NCBI RefSeq assembly: GCF_000002235.5
Contig: NW_022145612.1
Coordinates: forward strand, 22,369,147-22,433,146
Source of the DNA: Strongylocentrotus purpuratus
Lineage: Eukaryota; Echinodermata; Echinoidea; Camarodonta; Strongylocentrotidae
Direction of reading: 5' to 3'
DNA: 64,000 nucleotides
Part shown: piece by piece, positions 58,401 through 64,000 of the stretch
How positions within the stretch are numbered: the stretch's first letter is position 1
Layout: each line of letters opens with the position of its first letter
Position numbers and translations under genes: made by a program
Notes under the pieces: model-generated
What the model saw: the letters and a program-made list of their open reading frames with translations, nothing else
Database searches by the model: none
What the model was told of the DNA's origin: nothing

Positions 58401-61400
58401 GTTCAACGAATCGTCTTCTTTTTCTAATAATTAAATGAAACGTCATAGCTTCTGCGCTTCGCGCCACAACGGATCGTCTTCTTTCTCTAATAATTAAGTG
58501 AAGTGCACAAAGCTTCCACGCTTCGCGCGGGAGGGGGGTGGGGAGGGAAGTGAAAAATAAGTTAGTCCCTGCCCCTGGTTTATAGGGTTAAATTGGTAAA
58601 CATAGGCATTATTTTATTTGTCGGGACCCCCTTCCCCTCCCCCTCCCCTCCCCCTCCCCCTCCCCTCCCCCTCCCCTCCCCCTCCCCCTCCCCCTCCCCT
58701 CCCCCTCCCCTCCCCCTCCCCTCCCCCTCCCCCTCCCCCTCCCCCTCCCCCTCCCCCTCCCCTCCCCTCCCCCTCCCCCTCCCCGTGACTCCTCACCGAT
58801 CCACCCCTGAAACTATACACTTTCACCTTCATCATTTCAACACGCACTTACTATTTCTCGAATTGTTCTCCCGTGTTTTCAATCCCCTTCCATCTCTTTG
58901 CAGTATGTCACGTGGCGGGTAAGAAATGTGAGATAGTGACTGATCAACGCACAAACTGCTGGATATCTCAGAAGGGATCACCTGCGACGGGTGGAGTAGG
59001 TCTCAACGGAGGCTGGTATGATGCATGTGCTGGTAGGTATCGCAGTGTTGTATAAGAAACGGGAGTCACATAATGTGTGACTCCAAAGAGAGATTTTAAT
59101 ATCTATTATTTCTAATTCTACTATATTACTGCTGCTGCTGCTGCTATAACTACTACTATTACCCTATTGAACTATCAACCCCTGGCCAATTACTAGCGGG
59201 AAAATTACCCCCCCCCCCCAAGGACAATTATCTCTGATGACAACCACCCCCCCCCCCTAGGACAATAAATTACCCCCCCCCCAAAAAAAAAAAAAAAAAA
59301 AAAAAAATGCTTATTATCAGGGTAGACTACCCTGAGGGGGTTGGAAGATAATTGTCCCAGGGGTGATTTTCCTCGGGTTTGTTTTCCAGGGGCACGATTG
59401 TCCAGGGGGTAATTGTCCCGATGCGCTTATATTATATACTACATGTACAATACACATTATGTAGTTATGAAAGTAAGATCATTTGTGTACAGAATGTTTT
59501 ACCAAAGATTTGTTTCACCTTAACCAGTGGCGGATCCATGGGCCCCCTCCCCTGGGGAAAAAAAATGTGTAAAACACGTTAATTTAACTTTTTTTTGGAG
59601 ATGGGCCCCCACCCCTGGCGCTCAAGGGGGAGGGGGGGTTGCAATTTTTAAAATTTCCGAGGCCCCCCCCCCCCCCCCCCAACAAAAATAAAAGAAATGT
59701 GCTCACCAGGGCTCAAATCAATTTTTTGCCCACGGGGGCTCTTCCAAAAGAAAAAAAGCCCCCGTGAGCCTTCTCACGGGGGCGATTTAAGTGCTGACGG
59801 GGGCTCTTATTTTAATACAAATTTCCATTGAATTGGTACCCGTGAAACTCCTTGGTATTTTATCATTATCATTTATCTAAGTCGGTATTTTTCCTCTTAG
59901 AAATTTACTTGTTACATTGCTGTTATTGACTTTTATTCCCGTGAGGACATTTTCTCCATTTCTTCCCGTTCTGCACATAATTTCCTCCTCATTATTCGGA
60001 GCAACCTTATTTACATTCTTTTTTTACTTTTAGTCTTTACCAAATCCTTCCAAAACACAGGGGTGGATCAAGCTTTTTGCTAAGGTTGGGGGGGGGTACC
60101 CCAAATAACGATGTGGAGCATCGTCCACGAGCCGCGTAGCGGCGAGGCGATTTTTTTTTGTTGCTATATTAGTGGTGTTTTCCTGGCATCTACTGACATC
60201 TACTATACTGTGTAGGTCTGGACTCATGATAGCATTTTTCTTTGCACATCACATTTTTCCTTGGCAACCCAAGGGCCGGAGGGGGGGGGGGGGGGTTAAA
60301 CTCCCTAAACCGCCTAGATCCGCCCCTGCAACATCTTATGCCTTCTTCTTCTTTTCAATATTGATTTACTGGTCGGGTTACATTATTTGCGGGTCTTTAA
60401 GAATCACCAGATTTCAGAGGATTCAAACTTTTACAACGAAAAACTTCTCCATGTTTTAGTCCTTGCGCGATTGTCGATCTCCAGCTCCAGCAGATATTGG
60501 GCGTCAGCGTGCACACCGGTACTACCAGCGCAGTATAGCCACTGTGCTGACGGCCGCACCGCGAGCTTCCGTTGTTTGTATCGGGAATACTCGTAGAGAT
60601 GGTAGAGAAAGCGCCATCTAAGCTAAGGTCCATTTCATTGGTTTAAGGTTTGAAAATGAATACTCAATATTGTGTTAAAGTTATATCAGAAAAGATAATC
60701 TTAATTTTATAATTCCATGGAGGCGATTTTTAATTTTGCAATCGCCCCCGTGATCGTGACGGGGGCGATTATGGAGCTCACGGGGCGAATCGCCCACCGC
60801 CCCCGTGTATTTTGATCGCTGGACTGCTCACTACCCCCCCCCCCCCCCCCCACTGAGCGAATTATCGGCCGACGCGATTATCAAAAATTTCGGGAGCAAA
60901 AATAGTGCTCACTACTCCCCCCCCCCCCCCCCCCCCCACACACACACACTTTCAAGTTTCATGAATCAGGTCTCAGAATTTGCAATGTACCTCGACGGTC
61001 AACAATAATTATCATCAATCCAAAGTGAAAGTTCCCTGCTGTTATTTCTTCTTCAAGTTACTCCAGAGTTTACCCCCAAACATTCAGGAGGTCAATCCAA
61101 GGTGGGCGTGGCATCTTGATACTGAGCTGGTATTCCATGGTGTCAATTACAGACCCGGTCATCCTGATACCTATATAGAGGCACATATGCTTCACGCCTA
61201 CAGCATTTTTTAAAGATTTTTTTATTATTTATAAATATTTTTTTAAATTTCAAAACCAGTTTTCTAATATACAGCCGATTCTTGATGAACATTGTATTTT
61301 TTCCAGGTTGGTCACAAACTCCAGAAAGGCGAAGGGCATTTGCTTTCACTGAGCCTTACACCAAGCCATTCCCTAGCGCTTTCTTTACGCTAAACGCGTC

Positions 61401-62834
61401 ATCGGGAAAGTCTAGTTTTGACACCTCTGACATGCAGGGAAAGAAAATCGGATTCCTTGACGGCTATGCAAGTGATGAACATTGCTTAAACAGACAGGAT
61501 AATATTCAGGTATAACAGACAGAGTAGTTGGAACATGCAAAGCAAAAAGGCATTACAGATTATACAGAATAGCTGGACTTAAATTGCAAAAATATTGCCT
61601 ATCTAGTATATTTATTAAATAATAATAAGAAATTGAAGGTCTATTTTAATAAATGTTACGTTAGTGAATTTTGAAGGTTATTTGAAAGTAAAGGAACAGA
61701 CAAGAAAATATCCAGGTAACAGACATTGATATATTTAGGTAACATACATTGATATATCCTGGTAACAGACATTGATATATTTAGGTAACAGACATTGATA
61801 TATTTAGGTAACAGACATTGATATATCCAGGTAACAGACATTGATATATTCAGGTAACAGACATTGTAACATACATTGATATATCCAGGTAACAGACGGA
61901 TATGTTTTAGTAACAAAGAAGCGGATAATAATATTCAAAAGATGGATGTAGCATGAAACTTTGATATAAAATTATTTAGTGTCTGAACGGTAAAATATGA
62001 ATGGGTACCGGTATGTACGCTTTTTTGTTTAGGAAAGGATAATCCCCCCATTGATAGTGATGAAGGGAAATGAAAAGATTATTGAGCCATGACATATTGT
62101 TTGAGTCAATCGGTGAAAAACCTTTGTCCAACTTAAGGCCTTCTCTTTCAATAACCAGGAAAACTGTCCCTGTTATAATCTTCTCAAAACGGTCAACACT
62201 TATACATTTTTTTGCAAGAGGAAGTTCTGATGGAGTTATCGGGAGGGATGATGTGGGATGAAGCCAAATCATTTGCACCAGGTTCAAGACGGATGAGAAT
62301 AGTACAAAGTTTTTGATGTTGTAAAATAGCGGTTAGATAACATTCTCTTAATCAAACTTGATTTAAATTCATCATTTTAAAATCTGGTGATAATGACATT
62401 ACCTCTTTTCATACAATTACTTTATTATATTCATAATACATTCCCTTGTATTCATTGTGTTCCTATGTCTAGGGTTTACCTCTGAAGACTGAGCAGATAT
62501 TTCACTACCTTACACCCGCTGATGCAGAAGCAGGATTGAGAACCAATCAGGTATGTCAAACTAACCATAAATTGTCTCTGATACGAAACCTCCCCCCCCC
62601 CCCCTTTCCCATCACCATCTGCACCCCCTTAGTCGACAGCCAATGGGCATCGATCCCCTACATATGTGACCAAAAAAAAATTGTCAGGGGATTTTTCAAA
62701 CATGCATGTCCACCCCTCCACTGTAGCATCGTGGATCTGCTTCTGTCATATTTTTAAATACTTTTTTGCATTTTAATTTAATTTGACTGGGTGAATAAAA
62801 TAAATTCAAATAAAACAGTGTCTCATGTTTTGTT

Positions 62835-62885
<51 letters not shown>

Positions 62886-63089
62886 TTCATGCAATATACA
62901 CGACAAAGTATGTGAGTATGGCAGACGCTTCTCCAGTAGAGGGAAAGTCGTTTAACTGTTCGACTCGAGGTTTATCCATCATGACCCGGAAGGATTCCGG
63001 GCTTGAGGACTGGTGGAATCCTGCTTGGGAGCAGATCTTCCACAGCACCTATTACCATGTCTTATGTCAGACACTGGTAATCAGACATG
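51908..63089 (+). CDS. Type II membrane protein with bacterial-type solute-binding (SBP_bac_3) domain, 3' end outside window
   Basis: Seven exons: 51908-52205, 56259-56310, 56801-56853, 58904-59032, 61307-61509, 62473-62550 and 62885-63089. All have GT-AG borders and phases that join without a break, giving about 340 residues. Residues 1-68 are Gly/Ser-rich and probably cytoplasmic (KAVRR before the helix); about 69-90 is one membrane helix; the rest should be extracellular. From residue 103 the chain follows the periplasmic amino-acid-binding pattern: LHYIDGKTLQMDGFDVEMVQ, AGKKCEIV, GGWYDACAGWSQTPERRRAF, TEPYTKPFPSAFF, DMQGKKIGFLDGYASDEH, and RKDSGLEDWWNPAWEQI near the end. Arg185 of TPERRR sits where family members bind the ligand carboxylate. 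Family knowledge: such proteins capture small ligands, typically amino acids; no ligand can be named here. No channel segment is seen, so an ionotropic glutamate receptor is unlikely. Confidence 0.8.
52431..52478. repeat. (CT)n microsatellite
   Basis: About 24 uninterrupted CT dinucleotides preceded by a poly-C run, 225 bp into intron 1. Confidence 0.95.
53116..53170. repeat. Near-perfect 55-bp palindrome
   Basis: Arms of 27 bp (CGTTCATGATAGAGC...ACTCATTCT and its inverse) with one mismatch and a one-base centre. No room for a loop, so a processed hairpin RNA is unlikely. Confidence 0.85.
54648..55522. mobile_element. 875-bp foldback Tc1/mariner-like MITE
   Basis: CAGTGCGTCCCAGA at the left and TCTGGGACGCACTG at the right, both flanked by TA (54646-54647 and 55523-55524). 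The inverted arms run almost to the centre (about 430 bp each), sharing ATTATCGATGTTTTATCATA, AAAGTTGAGTTTCTGCC, GTCATTTGGCGGACGGTATC and AACGAATTCGTTT with scattered mismatches. No transposase. It lies in intron 1 of the solute-binding-like gene. Confidence 0.9.
55523..56258 (+). other. Right part of intron 1
   Basis: Includes a patch at 55866-56085 bounded by GGGGGTGTGCCGCT (55905) and AGCGGCACACCCCCGT (56066), an inverted pair suggesting another small repeat element. No exon recognised. Confidence 0.4.
56259..56310 (+). CDS. Solute-binding-like gene exon 2
   Basis: Acceptor CATGCATGCAG, donor CAT|GTAAGG. EKTWTFALGQSNLVLHY forms the first strand and ligand-loop region of the domain. Phase 1 in, phase 2 out, consistent with its neighbours. 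Confidence 0.72.
56801..56853 (+). CDS. Solute-binding-like gene exon 3
   Basis: Acceptor CTTTTATCAG, donor GCCG|GTATGT. DGKTLQMDGFDVEMVQA matches the G-x-GFDV-x-hh motif that follows the first strand in SBP_bac_3 proteins. A MITE starts 7 bp after the exon. Confidence 0.85.
56861..57102. mobile_element. MITE immediately after the exon 3 splice donor
   Basis: AGGCCTAAAACAAATGTTGT at the left and an inverse copy (ACAACATCTT, a T run, AGGCCT) at the right. Inside, CGGTCGGTCGGTCGG and TTTTGAATGCTTTAATAG. A truncated reverse-oriented copy lies at 63250-63371. No transposase. Confidence 0.75.
57520..58200. mobile_element. Fragments of CAGTGGCGGA-type elements
   Basis: CAGTGGCGGATTCAGG at 57520 starts a homopolymer element with a GA-rich strand (57585-57690), then an unrelated repeat body (TTCTTGTATAGCGCTCAT, TACCCATTTAATTTCTTCAC), then a second G-run/C-run segment and an A/C-rich strand (58038-58130). 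No matching right end was found. All long frames here are low-complexity. Confidence 0.5.
58210..58577. mobile_element. Element with ~110-bp tandem units and CAGGGG/CCCCTG ends
   Basis: Starts CAGGGGCGTCGCTAAAGG and ends at CCCTGCCCCTG. The interior is three tandem units of CAACGAATCGTCTTCTTT, TCTAATAATT, AAAGCTTC(C/A)GCGCTTTGCG and a G run. The same unit occurs at 48117-48300. Confidence 0.6.
58626..58783. repeat. (CCCCTC)n / (CCCCT)n simple repeat
   Basis: About 158 bp of nearly pure CCCCTC and CCCCT units, i.e. repeated GGGG tracts on the minus strand, ending 120 bp upstream of exon 4 of the solute-binding-like gene. Such strands can form G-quadruplex or i-motif structures. Confidence 0.92.
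58904..59032 (+). CDS. Solute-binding-like gene exon 4
   Basis: Acceptor CTCTTTGCAG, donor GCTG|GTAGGT. CHVAGKKCEIVTD and NGGWYDACAG parallel the AKxLGxxVEfV and GKYDaiiaG blocks of the family. Four or five Cys residues suggest disulfides in an extracellular domain. Confidence 0.83.
59525..60950. mobile_element. Nested transposons in intron 4
   Basis: Outer layer: CAGTGGCGGATCCATGGG at 59525 through GTGCTCAC, resuming at CTGCTCACTACCCCC and CACTGAGCGAATTATCGG (60825 onward). Middle layer: an element from CAGGGCTCAAATCAATTTTT (about 59708) to ATTTTGATCGCTG (about 60822), with CACGGGGGC motifs near both ends. Inner layer: CAGGGGTGGATCAAG to CCTAGATCCGCCCCTG at 60060-60328. The repeated (G/C)TGCTCAC on either side of the middle element fits an 8-bp target duplication with one mismatch. 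Confidence 0.6.
61307..61509 (+). CDS. Solute-binding-like gene exon 5
   Basis: Acceptor TTTTTTCCAG, donor CAG|GTATAA. GWSQTPERRRAFAFTEPYT is the family hallmark (binding Arg plus F[ST]xPY), followed by the hinge segment FDTSDMQGKKIGFLDGYASD. The donor region resembles the unit of the nearby minisatellite. Confidence 0.88.
61712..61915. repeat. Minisatellite, ~23-bp unit, with repeated CAG|GTAACAG motifs
   Basis: Eight to nine units of (C/T)AGGTAACAGACATTGATA plus TATT or TATC. Each unit holds (C/T)AG followed by GTAACA, which matches a 5' splice donor. The unit resembles the exon 5 donor junction at 61495-61525 (GATAATATTCAGGTATAACA then GACAG), suggesting it arose by copying that junction. 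Confidence 0.85.
61916..62472 (+). other. Remainder of intron 5
   Basis: AT-rich intron sequence with no recognised exon or element. Confidence 0.4.
62473..62550 (+). CDS. Solute-binding-like gene exon 6
   Basis: Acceptor TATGTCTAG, donor CAG|GTATGT, 26 codons in phase 0. LTPADAEAGLRTNQ corresponds to the SxxeAlqALkaGrVDA helix of the second lobe. Confidence 0.8.
62840..62882. repeat. (AT)n microsatellite abutting a 3' splice site
   Basis: About 21 uninterrupted AT units occupy the place of the polypyrimidine tract and end directly at the AG (62883-62884) of the acceptor of exon 7. Confidence 0.92.
62885..63089 (+). CDS. Solute-binding-like gene exon 7
   Basis: The acceptor AG follows directly on an (AT)n run; donor CATG|GTAAGT. 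VHAIYTTKYVSMADASPVEG, STRGLSIMTRKDSGLEDWWN and PAWEQIFHSTYYHV cover the last strands and helix of the second lobe. The domain is nearly complete here; the gene continues past the window or ends soon after. Confidence 0.83.
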
Positions 63090-64000
63090 GTAAGTGGGAT
63101 TTCTTTCTTTAAAATTGTTTTTAATCAATTTTTAAAAAAACAGGATTTATTGAGTCATAGGTCAATCATGATGTTAGCAGTAATATGCATTCCTTGAATG
63201 TTTATGTTGTCAATATAATTATATCCGTTTTTTAGGGGGAAAATGCATTAAAGCATTCAAAACTGAGAAGAAAAAAAGTATAACAAAGTATTTGAAGAAA
63301 AAAAAGATTTCCGACCGACCGACCCATGTTTTGGCACCTAAAGGGCAATACAACATCTTTTTTTTTAAGCCCTCAAATGGATTAGAGATTAATGAATGTC
63401 ATACCTTTTCTTTTTTTCTTCTTTTTTCTGATTATAAAAAAAAGTTAAGAAAAGTAACCTTCACCATTTATTGATAAAGAAAATTAAAATGGGCAATATA
63501 AAACCTATAGTTAACGTGGCTGTAAGGATAAACTGAAATTTACTGAAAACTGAAATATCCTTTGTGCTTGATTACCAGTTGGGAATTATTTTTTTAGTTG
63601 AAGACTTTACTAAAAAATATTATTTTATGTTAGACATATCGTTTTCCTCTCTCTCTCTCGTGTTGATAATGATTTCACATTAATGATTGTGATTTTGTTT
63701 TTCTAAACATGCTTGATTGTTTTCAACAAGAAATATTTAGTGTAAGCCATATCTTATGATTTTTTATGTTTCTGTTTATTTACCATTCCCTCCTCCCCCC
63801 CCCCCCCCTTCTCTCTCTCTCTCTTTCTCCATCTCTTTACAATACTTTTTCTTTTTGCATCTTTGATCTTTTTTATTTTCTCTCCCTCTCTCTCTCTCTC
63901 TGTTTCCCACTCTTTATTGTGCGTCCCTTTTTCATTCTTTCTGTTTGGATCTCTACCTCTATATCTTTCTCGCTCTCGCTCTCTCCCCCTCTCCCCCCCC
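63090..64000 (+). other. Start of intron 7, with MITE fragment and pyrimidine-rich tail
   Basis: Contains the reverse-oriented, truncated MITE copy at 63250-63371 (ACCGACCGACCC, GGGCAATACAACATCTTT). From about 63780 to the end the sequence is strongly C/T-rich with CTCTCT microsatellites. No exon recognised before the window ends. Confidence 0.5.

Noticed and set aside
58593..58922. Ser-Pro or Gly-Glu repeat proteins
   Set aside because: Direct translation of the CCCCTC simple repeat; the only real coding part nearby is exon 4 from 58904.
51908..63089. Ionotropic glutamate receptor
   Set aside because: The second-lobe sequence follows the first within the expected SBP spacing and no pore helices interrupt the lobes in the visible exons.

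Overview
This is eukaryotic, intron-containing DNA from an animal. Three multi-exon genes, all on the + strand, lie in a repeat-crowded, AT-rich background that also carries very long poly-C/poly-G and poly-A/poly-T runs. The conserved genes (TEX264 and vezatin), the density of short terminal-inverted-repeat DNA transposons, and the G/C-homopolymer elements suggest a marine invertebrate deuterostome, most likely an echinoderm. That assignment is an inference from pattern memory and was not tested.

Layout. 1-2100 holds repeat fragments with G/C homopolymers. 2135-4230 is a three-exon TEX264 homologue (an ER-phagy receptor family) whose codons and C-terminal FEEL motif are conserved but whose frame is broken about eight times. 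4978-5678 is a hAT-like element built of homopolymers. 9665-10164 is a 500-N scaffold gap. 10165-33829 is one huge tandem array: a roughly 182-bp satellite, about 130 copies, with higher-order duplicated blocks. The array ends exactly at a terminal-inverted-repeat element (33830-34837) full of AGGTCA nuclear-receptor half-sites. 35213-45101 carries twelve exons of a vezatin (VEZT) homologue. Its N-terminal exon(s) were not found, and its introns hold at least two DNA transposons. 45747-51000 is repeat-rich and includes two TTAA-flanked MITEs.

From 51908 to the right edge lies the 5' part (seven exons, about 340 residues) of a gene for a type II single-pass membrane protein. Its extracellular region reads as a bacterial-type solute-binding protein (SBP_bac_3 family). 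This is the most unusual gene of the window. Its introns contain MITEs, an 875-bp foldback Tc1/mariner-like element, nested transposons, a C-rich CCCCTC array, a minisatellite whose unit looks like a copied splice-donor junction, and a 3' splice site fed by an (AT)n microsatellite.

The three genes share no evident pathway: TEX264 acts in ER-phagy, vezatin in adherens junctions, and the third is a putative small-molecule-binding surface protein. Frame breaks concentrate in TEX264 (about eight), are few in VEZT (one or two), and are absent from the third gene. Most look like lost homopolymer bases, so local consensus error is a serious alternative to gene decay. All exon boundaries were read by eye from GT-AG sites, phase and remembered homologues; no alignment was run.
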